64,000 nt of DNA, from contig NZ_NXIF01000038.1 of the NCBI RefSeq assembly GCF_002837275.1, forward strand, positions 1 to 64,000, written 5' to 3'. Position 1 is the stretch's first letter. Each line of letters begins with the position of its first letter. This DNA comes from Malaciobacter halophilus (GTDB lineage Bacteria > Campylobacterota > Campylobacteria > Campylobacterales > Arcobacteraceae). The notes below the pieces were generated by a model. The model searched no databases and had not been told where the DNA came from. It saw only the letters and a program-made list of their open reading frames with translations. The position numbers and the translations under genes were made by a program. Positions 1 through 8,484 of the stretch are shown here, in pieces.

Positions 1-82
1 TAATATTACATCCAAATGAAATTTTTTAAAATATTATGAAATCTAAAAAGTAAAATATAAAACATGAAAAAATCAATAAATA

Positions 83-98
83 TGTTTCACGTGAAACA
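83..98. other. parS: parS site (ParB-binding centromere), perfect match
   Basis: The 16-bp palindrome TGTTTCACGTGAAACA is identical to the classical parS consensus bound by ParB/Spo0J in most bacteria. It lies in the intergenic start of the window, left of the first minus-strand gene. A second, near-identical copy occurs inside kdsD. parS sites cluster around the chromosomal origin, so this suggests the window is origin-proximal. Exact identity is seen directly; ParB binding is inferred. Confidence 0.88.
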
Positions 99-134
99 TC
101 GTAATGAAATGTAAATATATAGATTTAAATAGAC

Positions 135-167
135 AAATAATTGTAGTTTTATTAACTACAATTATTT
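135..167 (-). terminator. Terminator hairpin after the nucleoside phosphorylase-like gene
   Basis: A perfect 14-bp inverted repeat (AAATAATTGTAGTT and its complement) with a 5-base loop overlaps the stop codon of the minus-strand gene at 162-164. It is AT-rich but long enough to end the minus-strand transcript. The rest of positions 1-161 contains no credible gene. Confidence 0.6.
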
Positions 168-698
168 TATGATATTTTTTTCCATTAAGGAATTAGTGAG
201 TTTCCTCATTGCTTCTTTATGGTTTTTTAGAAAATCTTCATGAGCAGTTTCATTTGTATAGTTTGTTACAACAAAAATTCCTCCAACAGGAATCTCAAAC
301 TCTTTTGCAACTTGCAATACTGCAAAAAATTCCATATTTTCTACTCCGATTCCATAAGCATTAAATTTTTTACTTAATGAAAAATTTGATGAGATATAGT
401 TTGAACTATTTACAATTGTATCATTTTTTACAAATTTATTTTCTGATTCTAAAACATTATCTAATGGAGTATAAGAGTTATTTTCAAGAAATGATAATTC
501 AATATTTGCAGCTCTTTTTGATTCAACTATATCAAATATATTATGTTCTCCGTACGAGCCAGCACTTCCAACAAAAAGTAAAAAATCTGGTTTATCAAAA
601 AGACATCTTCTAGTTAAGTTTATAGACATTTCTATTAAGCCTACTCCCATTGGTTCAGCAAAACTAAAAGTTTCACTTCTTCCTGCACAAATTATCAT
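162..698 (-). CDS. Nucleoside phosphorylase-superfamily protein (MTA/SAH nucleosidase-like)
   Basis: A 178-aa soluble protein that looks like the PNP/UDP phosphorylase fold: a glycine-rich FVGSAGSYG segment (about residues 42-50) and GVENMEFFAVLQVAKEF (about 117-133), matching the family's ME-hydrophobic base/ribose pocket. It is shorter than the usual ~230 aa of MTAN (Pfs) enzymes and lacks the typical N-terminal strand, so substrate and activity are uncertain. Campylobacterota use MTAN-type enzymes in methionine salvage, AI-2 formation and futalosine menaquinone synthesis; this could be a divergent member of any of these. The start overlaps the stop of the upstream SIMPL gene (ATGA), so the two are co-translated. 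Confidence 0.6.
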   Translation of the reverse strand: MIICAGRSETFSFAEPMGVGLIEMSINLTRRCLFDKPDFLLFVGSAGSYGEHNIFDIVESKRAANIELSFLENNSYTPLDNVLESENKFVKNDTIVNSSNYISSNFSLSKKFNAYGIGVENMEFFAVLQVAKEFEIPVGGIFVVTNYTNETAHEDFLKNHKEAMRKLTNSLMEKNIIK

Positions 699-1378
699 TT
701 ACACTCCAATCTATAATTAACATTCATCTTAATTGGTTTGCTAGTTTGTTCAGGAACTGCAATAGCTGCATCAGAAGATTTTGCGCTATACATTACTTCT
801 CTTGAGCCTCTAAAGTATGGATTTTGTAAAGAGTTAATATTTATATTTTTTACTTTACACTCTCTTTTTAAATCTGAAGATAAGTTTTTTGCATATTTTT
901 CAGCCCAAGTTATTGCTTCAAATCTTAATAAATCAACTGCAACATTTGAAGAAGATTCCTTAACTTTCCACATTAGATTTGATACAATAATTGAAGTATC
1001 TCTATGTTCTTTTAAATTTATAAGGCCATTTATAAATCTACTAACTTTTTTAGGGTCATTTGATTTTATACTATATTTTATCTCTCCTAAATAACCATCA
1101 ATTTTTGGAGTTTTACTAACATATCTATATCTTGGTCTTATGTTAAATACTCCAAGATTCTTCTCAATATACTTAACATTTTTTATATAATCATTATATC
1201 TATCAAGTTTATTTGATACTTCCTTCTCGCTATCAAGCTCTATTCTAACTTTTATATCAGAATTTAAAGTATCAGGTAGAAGTTTTTTTGAGAATGTTTT
1301 ATTGAAATTCACTTCATATGATAGAAGTGAAAAAGGTAGAGTGGACATAAGTAGTCCACTTATTAGAATCTTTTTCAT
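695..1378 (-). CDS. SIMPL-domain (DUF541) periplasmic protein
   Basis: A 227-aa protein with an N-terminal signal peptide (MKKILISGLLMSTLPFSLLS). The C-terminal half shows the SIMPL pattern: AITWAEKYAKNLSSDL, then near the C-terminus VMYSAKSSDAAIAVPEQTSKPIKMNVNYRL, the usual ending strand. SIMPL proteins are periplasmic or outer-membrane proteins of poorly defined function, some linked to stress or oligomeric shell assembly. It follows hisF by one base and overlaps the next gene, so hisF, this gene and the phosphorylase-like gene form one minus-strand operon. The assignment rests on the C-terminal pattern only. Confidence 0.65.
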   Translation of the reverse strand: MKKILISGLLMSTLPFSLLSYEVNFNKTFSKKLLPDTLNSDIKVRIELDSEKEVSNKLDRYNDYIKNVKYIEKNLGVFNIRPRYRYVSKTPKIDGYLGEIKYSIKSNDPKKVSRFINGLINLKEHRDTSIIVSNLMWKVKESSSNVAVDLLRFEAITWAEKYAKNLSSDLKRECKVKNININSLQNPYFRGSREVMYSAKSSDAAIAVPEQTSKPIKMNVNYRLECK

Positions 1379-1379
1379 G

Positions 1380-2144
1380 TTAAATCCTTACGGGAATATT
1401 ATTTTCTTTTAAGTAGTGCTTTAAATCCATTATATCAATCTCTTTAAAGTGAAATATTGAAGCTGCAAGTGCAGCACTTGCACCATGTTCAAATGCCTCT
1501 TTTATATGTTGCATTGTACCAGCACCACCACTAGCTATAACTGGTATATCAACAATTGATGAAATCTGTTCAGTAATATTAAGTTCAAATCCAGTTTTTG
1601 CTCCATCTGTATCCATAGAAGTAAGAAGAATCTCTCCAGCTCCTCTATTATATACCTCTTTAGCCCATTGTAATGCATCAAGTCCTGTATCTTCTCTACC
1701 ACCTTTTACAAATACGTGATAAGAACCATCTTCAACTTTTTTTACATCAATTGCTACAACTATACATTGACTTCCAAATCTTTTTGCACCCTCATCTATA
1801 AAATCAGGATTTACAACAGCAGATGAGTTTACAGATACTTTATCACAACCTACATTAAGTAGTTTATATATATCATCAAGTTTTCTTATCCCTCCTCCCA
1901 CAGTTAAAGGAATAAAAACCTCTTTTGCAACATCTTTAACAATATCAACAATAGTATCTCTATTTTCATGACTTGCAGTAATGTCAAGAAAAGTAATCTC
2001 ATCTGCACCTTCATTGTTGTATCTTTTAGCTACTTCAACAGGGTCTCCTGCATCTTTTAATCCAACAAAGTTTACACCTTTAACTACTCTTCCATCTTTC
2101 ACATCTAAACAAGGTATTATTCTTTTTGCAAAATTACTCAACAT
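1380..2144 (-). CDS. hisF: Imidazole glycerol phosphate synthase cyclase subunit HisF
   Basis: HisF converts PRFAR plus HisH-derived ammonia into IGP and AICAR in histidine synthesis. The TIM-barrel hallmarks are clear: [21 protein letters not shown] at the N-terminus with catalytic Asp, LTVGGGI phosphate loop, VAIDVKK with the second catalytic Asp, and VIASGGAG. I choose the ATG at 2144 (254 aa) because GGAAGGAAAG, a strong ribosome binding site, lies directly before it; a TTG at 2156 in the same frame sits in front of that site and is unlikely. No other his genes are nearby. It is divergent from ksgA. Confidence 0.95.
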   Translation of the reverse strand: MLSNFAKRIIPCLDVKDGRVVKGVNFVGLKDAGDPVEVAKRYNNEGADEITFLDITASHENRDTIVDIVKDVAKEVFIPLTVGGGIRKLDDIYKLLNVGCDKVSVNSSAVVNPDFIDEGAKRFGSQCIVVAIDVKKVEDGSYHVFVKGGREDTGLDALQWAKEVYNRGAGEILLTSMDTDGAKTGFELNITEQISSIVDIPVIASGGAGTMQHIKEAFEHGASAALAASIFHFKEIDIMDLKHYLKENNIPVRI

Positions 2145-2197
2145 CTTTCCTTCCAATTAATCTGAAAAATCTTATCTAAATGTAAGTTAAAATCAGC

Positions 2198-2212
2198 TAT
2201 ACTATTGTCTTA
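2198..2212 (+). promoter_or_regulatory. Candidate -10 of ksgA, implying a leaderless transcript
   Basis: TATACT at 2198-2203 is the best -10 before ksgA and lies only 8 bases before its ATG (2212). There is no purine-rich ribosome binding site between them. Transcription would start at about the A of the start codon. This is inference from spacing. Confidence 0.4.
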
Positions 2213-3021
2213 TGGAAAATATTAAAGCTAAGAAAAAATACGGACAAAACTTTTTAATAGATAAAGCTGTTTTAAACGGAATCATCCAAGCGATGCCCAA
2301 CAATAATAATTATCTTGTTGAGATTGGGCCTGGCTTAGGTGATTTGACAGAAAAATTAGTCAAGTACAAAGATATGACTGCTTATGAAGTAGACACTGAT
2401 TTAATTGGTGTTTTAAGGTCTAAATTTCAAGACGAGATAGCAAGTAACAGATTTAAATTAGTACACAAAGATGTACTACAAGCTTGGGAAGGGCAAAATA
2501 CGTTACATGAAGGTAAATATGATTTAATAGCGAATTTACCTTACTATATCGCAACAAACATTATATTAAGAGCGTTAGAAGATGCTAATTGTGAGCATAT
2601 AATAGTTATGATACAAAAAGAAGTAGCACAGAAATTTATTGCAAAAGTAAATGAAAAAGAGTTCTCTTCTTTAGGTATTATTTCACAATTATTAACAACC
2701 GATTCTAGGATACTTTTTGATGTACCTCCTGAATCATTCAACCCTGCTCCAAAGGTTGTTTCTTCTATACTATATCTTAGAAAAGATATGACTAAATCTT
2801 TAAGTGATGATTTTAAAAAGTTTTTAAAAGCCTGTTTTTCACAGCCAAGGAAAAAACTTTCTAAGAATCTTTCCTCACTTTTAGAAAAAGCAGAGATTTC
2901 TAAGATTTTTAGTGCACTTAATATAGATGAGAACAAAAGACCTCATGAAGTTAGCGCATCTTTGTATAGCCAAATGTATACAAAGGTTAAAAATGGAAGA
3001 GAAGAAAGTTCAAGAGGATAA
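2212..3021 (+). CDS. rsmA: 16S rRNA (adenine1518-N6/adenine1519-N6)-dimethyltransferase
   Basis: KsgA/RsmA dimethylates two adjacent adenines in the 3' terminal hairpin of 16S rRNA, a late quality-control step of 30S assembly. The 269-aa protein has the family start KKKYGQNFL, SAM motif I EIGPGLG (37-43), the acidic DVLQAW segment and the catalytic NLPYY motif (108-112). The C-terminal helical domain carries FNPAPKV and CFSQPRKKL. The 3' end overlaps the next gene, rnj, by 29 bases, so the two are translationally linked. No Shine-Dalgarno sequence is visible upstream. Confidence 0.96.
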   Translation: MENIKAKKKYGQNFLIDKAVLNGIIQAMPNNNNYLVEIGPGLGDLTEKLVKYKDMTAYEVDTDLIGVLRSKFQDEIASNRFKLVHKDVLQAWEGQNTLHEGKYDLIANLPYYIATNIILRALEDANCEHIIVMIQKEVAQKFIAKVNEKEFSSLGIISQLLTTDSRILFDVPPESFNPAPKVVSSILYLRKDMTKSLSDDFKKFLKACFSQPRKKLSKNLSSLLEKAEISKIFSALNIDENKRPHEVSASLYSQMYTKVKNGREESSRG

Positions 3022-4990
3022 AGTAGAACAGCAGCAGAAGCCAAAGCAACAACAGCAAAAAAGTTCAACAAATTCAAGACAGAGAAATAGTAGAAAACCG
3101 GCTTCAAGAAATAGTAATAATTCTACTACTAACAATAAAAACAATACTCCACAAGATAATAAAAAAAATAATAGTAATAATAACAATGCTACAACTCAGA
3201 GAAAAAGAAAACCAAGACCAAAACCACTAAAAGGTGATGGATGGATAGGTGATTTAAAAAAAGCACATCAAATAAATGAGAAAATTCATAGGGATAGACT
3301 GAACCCTCATTATAAATTAAATCTAAATACTAATGCAAAAGTTAGAATTACACCACTTGGTGGATTAGGTGAGATTGGTGGAAATATGATGGTAATTGAA
3401 ACTGAAAAAAGTGCAATTATCGTTGATGTTGGGATGAGTTTTCCAGATAATGATATGCATGGTGTTGATATTTTAATTCCTGATTTTACATATATTAGAG
3501 AGATAAAGAATAAAATTGCTGGTATTGTAATAACACATGGACATGAAGACCATATTGGAGCTATGCCATATTTATTTAAAGAGATGCAGTTTCCTGTTTA
3601 TGGAACATCATTACCTTTAGAAATGATTGGTTCAAAGTTTGATGAACATAAAATGAGAGAACATAGAAAACTTTTTAGAGCAATTCAAAAAAGAACTCCT
3701 ATAAAAATTGGAGAGTTTGAAGTTGAATGGATGCATATTACTCACTCAATTATTGATTCATCTGCAATTGCAGTAAAAACAGAAGCAGGAACAATAATTC
3801 ATACAGGTGACTTTAAAATTGACCATACTCCAATTGATGGGTATCCAACTGATTTACATAGATTAGCATATTATGGAGAACAAGGAGTTTTATTATTGAC
3901 AAGTGATTCTACAAACTCACACTCTCCTGGATTTACAAAATCAGAAAAAACTGTTGGACCAACATTTGATAAGATTTTCTCTACTGCTAAAGGTAGAGTT
4001 ATTATGTCAACATTTTCATCAAATATTCACAGAGTTGCACAAGCTATTGAAAGAGGAATTAAGTTTAATAGAAAAGTCTGTATTATTGGTAGGTCAATGG
4101 AAAAAAATCTTGATTTAGCTATGAGTTTAGGTTATATAAAATTTCCAAAAGAGTCATTCATTGATCCTCATGAAGTAAATAAATATAATGATGCAGAGGT
4201 TTTAATTGTTACAACTGGTAGTCAAGGAGAAGCTATGAGTGCTTTATACAGAATGGCTATTCATGAACACAGACATATTAAAATTAAACCTAGTGACCAA
4301 GTAATACTTTCTGCAAAAGCTATTCCAGGTAATGAAGCTAGTGTTTCAGGAATTATTAATCATTTATTAAAAGCTGGAGCAAAAGTAGCTTATCAAGATT
4401 TTAGTGATATTCATGTTTCTGGACATGCTGCTCAAGAAGAGCAAAAATTAATGTTAAGATTAGTTAAACCAAAATTCTTTATGCCAGTTCATGGTGAGTA
4501 TAATCATGCATTAAAACATGGACAAACAGGTGTTGAGTGTGGTATTTTAGAAAGAAACTTATATATTATGAGTGATGGAGAACAAGTAGAAGTAACTCCA
4601 AAATATCTTAAAAAAGTAAAAACAGTTAAGACTGGAAAAGTATATATTGATAATCAATTAAATAATAAAATAGCAGATGATATAGTTATTGATAGACAAA
4701 CTATGGCAAATGAAGGTGTTGTAATGATTGTCGCTCAAGTAAATGAAAATGAAAGAACACTTGCACAAAAGCCTAAAGTTACATCATTTGGTTTAGTTCC
4801 AGATAGACAAGATAGAAGTTTTGCAAAAGAGATTGAAGATATTCTTCAAATTGCATTAAAAAATGCAAAACCAGGTATCTTTAAAAACAATAGAATTTTA
4901 GAAGATGAAATTAGAAAAGTAGTAAGAAAACATTGTTTTAGAAAATATAAAAAATATCCAATGATTGTACCTACACTAATTGTTCAGTAA
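2993..4990 (+). CDS. rnj: Ribonuclease J
   Basis: RNase J is the 5'-3' exo/endoribonuclease that dominates mRNA decay in Campylobacterota. The 665-aa protein has a low-complexity Q/N/K/R-rich leader (about 1-80), then the metallo-beta-lactamase/beta-CASP core: PLGGLGEIGGN (121-131), zinc-binding HGHEDH (182-187), GDFKID, SDSTNS, and VHGEY near the C-terminal part. I start at 2993, where AAGG precedes the ATG, giving 29 bases of overlap with ksgA; an in-frame ATG at 2927 lies deep inside ksgA and is unlikely. In Helicobacter, RNase J works with the DEAD-box helicase RhpA; a candidate partner helicase is at 20667-22103. Confidence 0.95.
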   Translation: MEEKKVQEDKVEQQQKPKQQQQKSSTNSRQRNSRKPASRNSNNSTTNNKNNTPQDNKKNNSNNNNATTQRKRKPRPKPLKGDGWIGDLKKAHQINEKIHRDRLNPHYKLNLNTNAKVRITPLGGLGEIGGNMMVIETEKSAIIVDVGMSFPDNDMHGVDILIPDFTYIREIKNKIAGIVITHGHEDHIGAMPYLFKEMQFPVYGTSLPLEMIGSKFDEHKMREHRKLFRAIQKRTPIKIGEFEVEWMHITHSIIDSSAIAVKTEAGTIIHTGDFKIDHTPIDGYPTDLHRLAYYGEQGVLLLTSDSTNSHSPGFTKSEKTVGPTFDKIFSTAKGRVIMSTFSSNIHRVAQAIERGIKFNRKVCIIGRSMEKNLDLAMSLGYIKFPKESFIDPHEVNKYNDAEVLIVTTGSQGEAMSALYRMAIHEHRHIKIKPSDQVILSAKAIPGNEASVSGIINHLLKAGAKVAYQDFSDIHVSGHAAQEEQKLMLRLVKPKFFMPVHGEYNHALKHGQTGVECGILERNLYIMSDGEQVEVTPKYLKKVKTVKTGKVYIDNQLNNKIADDIVIDRQTMANEGVVMIVAQVNENERTLAQKPKVTSFGLVPDRQDRSFAKEIEDILQIALKNAKPGIFKNNRILEDEIRKVVRKHCFRKYKKYPMIVPTLIVQ

Positions 4991-4999
4991 GGATAAAAA

Positions 5000-5962
5000 A
5001 TGAATTATAAAGAGCTTGCAAAAGAGGTGTTATTGACTGAAGCAAAAGAGTTACAATTAGCAGCACAAAATTTAGATTTTGATTTTGAAAAGCTAATTGA
5101 CTTAATTGTTAGCTCAAAAGGTAAGTTAATAGTTACTGGTGTTGGTAAATCTGGATTAGTAGGTAGTAAAATTGCTGCTACGTTAGCTAGCACTGGTACT
5201 AGTTCATTTTTTCTACATCCTACTGAAGCTATGCATGGTGATTTAGGTATGATTGGAAAAGATGATATTGTTTTAGGAATCTCATATAGTGGAGAGAGTG
5301 AAGAGTTAATTCAAATTCTTCCCCATTTAAAAAGATTTGATATTCCTTTGATTGCAATGGCAAAAAGTAAAGATTCAACTCTTGGTAAATATGCTGATTT
5401 CTTTTTGAATATTAATGTTACAAAAGAGGCATGTCCTTTAGATACTGCCCCAACCTCTTCTACTACATTAACTATGGCAATGGGAGATGTATTAGCAGTT
5501 TGTCTTATGAAAAAAAGAGAGTTTAAAAAAGAGGATTTTGCTTCATTTCATCCTGGAGGGAGTTTAGGTAAGAAACTTTTTGTAAAAGTTTCTGACTTAT
5601 TACGAAAAGATAATTTACCTGTGGTTTCACGTGAAACAAAATTAAAAGATGCTATTGTAACAATGAGTGAAGGAAGACTTGGAAGTGTTATTGTAGTAGA
5701 TGAGAATAAAAAAGTAGTTGCTTTATTAAGTGATGGTGATTTAAGAAGAGCACTTATGAATAAAGACTTCTCAATTGATTGTAATATAGAAGAAGTAGCT
5801 ACATTAAATCCAAAAGTTTTAAATGATAAAAATATATTAGCAAGTGATGCTTTACAAATTATAGAAGACTATAAAATTCAATTATTAATTGTAGTTGATG
5901 ATAACGAAAAGTTAGTTGGGGTTTTACATATTCATGATTTAATTGAAGCAGGTATAAAATAA
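5000..5962 (+). CDS. kdsD: D-arabinose 5-phosphate isomerase, KpsF/GutQ family
   Basis: The enzyme interconverts ribulose 5-phosphate and arabinose 5-phosphate, the entry to KDO for lipopolysaccharide. The 320-aa protein has an N-terminal SIS domain (about 35-170) with GVGKSGLVGSKIAATLASTGTSSFFLHPTEAMHGDLGM and SYSGESEEL, then FHPGGSLG and two CBS domains (about 205-320). This is the full family length. It follows rnj by 9 bases with its own GGA-type ribosome binding site. A near-perfect parS site is embedded in its coding sequence at 5623-5638, in the linker just before the CBS pair. Confidence 0.92.
   Translation: MNYKELAKEVLLTEAKELQLAAQNLDFDFEKLIDLIVSSKGKLIVTGVGKSGLVGSKIAATLASTGTSSFFLHPTEAMHGDLGMIGKDDIVLGISYSGESEELIQILPHLKRFDIPLIAMAKSKDSTLGKYADFFLNINVTKEACPLDTAPTSSTTLTMAMGDVLAVCLMKKREFKKEDFASFHPGGSLGKKLFVKVSDLLRKDNLPVVSRETKLKDAIVTMSEGRLGSVIVVDENKKVVALLSDGDLRRALMNKDFSIDCNIEEVATLNPKVLNDKNILASDALQIIEDYKIQLLIVVDDNEKLVGVLHIHDLIEAGIK
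5623..5638. other. parS: parS-like site inside kdsD
   Basis: GGTTTCACGTGAAACA differs from the parS consensus only at the first base. Functional parS sites inside genes are well known (for example in spo0J of Bacillus). The site is 5.5 kb from the perfect copy at 83-98, a typical spacing for origin-proximal parS clusters. Confidence 0.75.
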
Positions 5963-5970
5963 GGAAAACC

Positions 5971-6777
5971 ATGGCTAAAGATAAAAATACAAATAAAAAT
6001 AGTGTAGAATTAATTAGATTAAATAAGTTTCTATCTCATAACAGTACTTACTCAAGAAGAGAAGCTGATAAGCTAATTGAAGAAGGTAGAGTATCTGTTG
6101 ATGGAAAAGTTATCTCAAATCTAGCAACAAAAGTAACTGAAAATAGTCTTGTAAAGATTGATAAGAAAGTAATCAAAGCTGATAAAAATAGAATGTACAC
6201 AGTAATTGTATATAATAAACCAAAAGGTGAGTTAGTAACTAAAAATGATCCACAAGGTAGAAAAACTATTTATGATAGCTTAGGTAAGAAATATAGACAC
6301 TATATGCCAATAGGAAGACTAGATTATGCAAGTGAAGGTGTTATTTTACTTTCAGATAGTGTAGATGTTGTAAATAAACTTATGCACTCTAATTTAGAAA
6401 GAATATATAAATTAAAAGTTGATGGAGAGATAAACTATAAAGTAGAACACGCAATGATGGAAGGATTAGAGTTAGAAGATGCAACTTCTGGTGCTCATGA
6501 AAAATCATCAATTAAATCTATGTCTTTTGCTCCATTTGTTGCTTATCAGATAATTTCAAGTAATCATAACTTTTCTAAATTGAAAGTAGCAATTAGTGAA
6601 GGTAAAAATAGAGAGCTTAGAAGGTTTTTTGGACACTTTGGACTTAATGTTATGGATTTAAAAAGATTAGAGTTTGGAGGTATTTCGCTAAATAACCTAC
6701 CAACAGGAAAAAGTAGATACTTAAGTAAAGAAGAGTATAGAAACTTAAGAAGATATCTAAATAGTGATGATGATTGA
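5971..6777 (+). CDS. rluB: RsuA/RluB-family rRNA pseudouridine synthase
   Basis: The enzyme isomerises a uridine in rRNA to pseudouridine. The 268-aa protein has an N-terminal S4 RNA-binding domain (about 14-60, IRLNKFLSHNSTYSRREADKLIEEGRV) and the catalytic motif GRLDYASEGVILLSD with the nucleophile Asp118. The S4 plus GRLDxxxEG pattern places it in the RsuA/RluB/E/F group; RluB (23S U2605) is the likeliest by gene order, since Campylobacter also has this gene beside rnj and ksgA. The C-terminus overlaps rarA. Subfamily is inferred. Confidence 0.88.
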   Translation: MAKDKNTNKNSVELIRLNKFLSHNSTYSRREADKLIEEGRVSVDGKVISNLATKVTENSLVKIDKKVIKADKNRMYTVIVYNKPKGELVTKNDPQGRKTIYDSLGKKYRHYMPIGRLDYASEGVILLSDSVDVVNKLMHSNLERIYKLKVDGEINYKVEHAMMEGLELEDATSGAHEKSSIKSMSFAPFVAYQIISSNHNFSKLKVAISEGKNRELRRFFGHFGLNVMDLKRLEFGGISLNNLPTGKSRYLSKEEYRNLRRYLNSDDD

Positions 6778-7954
6778 TTTATCAAACCAATTAAGACCAA
6801 CAACTCTACAAGAGTTTGTTGGTCAATCTCATATAATAGGAAAAGACAAAGCTTTATATAAGCTTTTGATGAAAAAAGAGATACCACATCTATTTTTTTA
6901 TGGGAAGCCTGGCACTGGAAAAACTACTCTTGCAAAAATAATTGCAAAACACATAAATAGTGACTATTACTATTTTAATGCAACTACAATTAAAATTGAT
7001 GAATTAAGAAAAGTTTTTGATAAATATAAAAACTCTTTAATAAAGCCTATTGTTTTTATAGATGAAGTTCATAGATTATCAAAAAATCAACAAGAGGTAC
7101 TGTTACCAATAATGGAGAGTTATCAAGCTATAATTATTGGAGCAAGTACAGAAAATCCATTTTTTACTCTTACTTCTGCTATTCGTTCAAGATCTTTTTT
7201 ATATGAGTTTAAGCCACTTACAAATATTGAATTAGATGGAATAATACAAACAGCACTAAAAAATAGTGGTATAACGCTAAGTAAAGAGGCAAGAGAGTAC
7301 TTAATTGCATCAAGTAGTGGTGATGCTAGGGCAATGTTAAATTTGCTTAATTTTGCTTCTAAAATAGAAAACAATATAAGTTTTGATACTTTAAAAGAGT
7401 TGCGTTCAAATGTGATAGGTGATGGAGTTAGTTCAAGTGATAGTCACTATGATTTAGCAAGTGCAATGATAAAATCTTTAAGGGGTTCAGATATTGATGC
7501 AGCACTTTACTATTTAGGAAGATTAATCAATGGTGGTGAAAGTGTTGATTTTATAACTAGAAGAATGGTTATTTTTGCAAGTGAAGATATTGGTAATGCA
7601 AATCCAAATGCTTTGAATTTAGCAGTAAGTACAATGCATGCTTGTAATAAGATAGGTTATCCTGAAGCTAGAATAATACTTGGACAATGTGCAGTATATT
7701 TAGCCTCATCTCCAAAATCTAATAGCTCATATAATGCAATTAATAAAGCGTTAGCTGATATAAAACATGGTAGAATTTTACAGATACCAAAACATATAGA
7801 TTCACTGCATAAAGGGTATAAATATCCTCATGATTATGGTGGATGGGTAGAACAAGAGTATCTTGAAGAGCCAGTAAGTTATTATGAAAGTCAAAATATA
7901 GGTTTTGAAAAGAATTTAAATGAATGGCTTAAGAAAATTAAAGGAAAAGAATAA
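6767..7954 (+). CDS. rarA: Replication-associated recombination protein A (AAA+ ATPase)
   Basis: RarA/MgsA is a clamp-loader-like AAA+ ATPase acting at stalled forks. The protein (about 395 aa) has LRPTTLQEFVGQSHIIG at its N-terminus, Walker A GKPGTGKTT (about 46-54), Walker B FIDEVHR, and the C-terminal RarA region with FASEDIGNANP and the ending HDYGGWVEQEYL. The start is ambiguous: GTG 6764, ATG 6767 and ATG 6770 are consecutive in frame, all overlapping the end of rluB. Its stop TAA shares a base with the ATG of the next gene. Confidence 0.9.
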   Translation: MMIDLSNQLRPTTLQEFVGQSHIIGKDKALYKLLMKKEIPHLFFYGKPGTGKTTLAKIIAKHINSDYYYFNATTIKIDELRKVFDKYKNSLIKPIVFIDEVHRLSKNQQEVLLPIMESYQAIIIGASTENPFFTLTSAIRSRSFLYEFKPLTNIELDGIIQTALKNSGITLSKEAREYLIASSSGDARAMLNLLNFASKIENNISFDTLKELRSNVIGDGVSSSDSHYDLASAMIKSLRGSDIDAALYYLGRLINGGESVDFITRRMVIFASEDIGNANPNALNLAVSTMHACNKIGYPEARIILGQCAVYLASSPKSNSSYNAINKALADIKHGRILQIPKHIDSLHKGYKYPHDYGGWVEQEYLEEPVSYYESQNIGFEKNLNEWLKKIKGKE

Positions 7955-8484
7955 TGGATTTAATGCAATATTACTTATGGATAGTAGTATTTCATATCAT
8001 GGCTATGATGTCATGGATGGCAATGCTTTTTTATCAGCCAAGATTGTATGTATATCACACAGAACATAAAAATAAACCAGATTTTGTAGAGGTTGTGAAG
8101 ATTCAAGAGTATAAGATGTATAAATATATTGGTCTTCCTGCAATGTGGGCAACAGTAATAAGTGGTTTACTAATGATATATTTAAGACCAGAGATGCTTA
8201 ATCTAAATGACCCATGGCTTTTTGCAAAACTATTTTTTGCAGGACTTTTAGTAGCTTACTCTTTTTCTATGGAGTATTTTAGAAAAAGATTAGAAAAAGG
8301 TATTTATCCAAAAAGTGGTAACTTCTTTAGAGCTTATAATGAAGTTCCTACTGTTTTATCTATTTTAATAGTTGGATATGTAGTAGTAAAGACTTTTTCT
8401 TTATTATTCACTTTTATTACCCTACTTTTTGGTGCTTTTATAATCTATAAAGTACTAAGACAAAAACCAAAAGATGAATCATGA
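7954..8484 (+). CDS. hemJ: Protoporphyrinogen oxidase HemJ
   Basis: HemJ oxidises protoporphyrinogen IX to protoporphyrin IX in the inner membrane, replacing HemG/HemY in many Campylobacterota. The 176-aa protein has four to five predicted membrane helices and the HemJ signature FHIMAMMSWMAMLFYQPRLYVYH (about 13-35), with the conserved His and the PRLxVYH motif. Length matches the family (~140-180 aa). Start overlaps the rarA stop (TAATG); the end overlaps the next gene by 4 bases (ATGATG), showing tight operon packing. Confidence 0.85.
   Translation: MDLMQYYLWIVVFHIMAMMSWMAMLFYQPRLYVYHTEHKNKPDFVEVVKIQEYKMYKYIGLPAMWATVISGLLMIYLRPEMLNLNDPWLFAKLFFAGLLVAYSFSMEYFRKRLEKGIYPKSGNFFRAYNEVPTVLSILIVGYVVVKTFSLLFTFITLLFGAFIIYKVLRQKPKDES

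Noticed and set aside
64-114. A 16-codon plus-strand frame containing the parS palindrome (MKKSINMFHVKH...)
   Set aside because: No ribosome binding site; the palindrome explains the conserved look, and the frame is too short to support.
2837-2845. TTTTTCACA-like DnaA-box candidates (also near 8405 and 25573)
   Set aside because: Isolated single matches inside genes, no clustering and no AT-rich unwinding region next to them, so no evidence for oriC itself in the window.
2544-2936. 130-codon frame antisense to ksgA
   Set aside because: Opposite a fully conserved gene, with no start signals.
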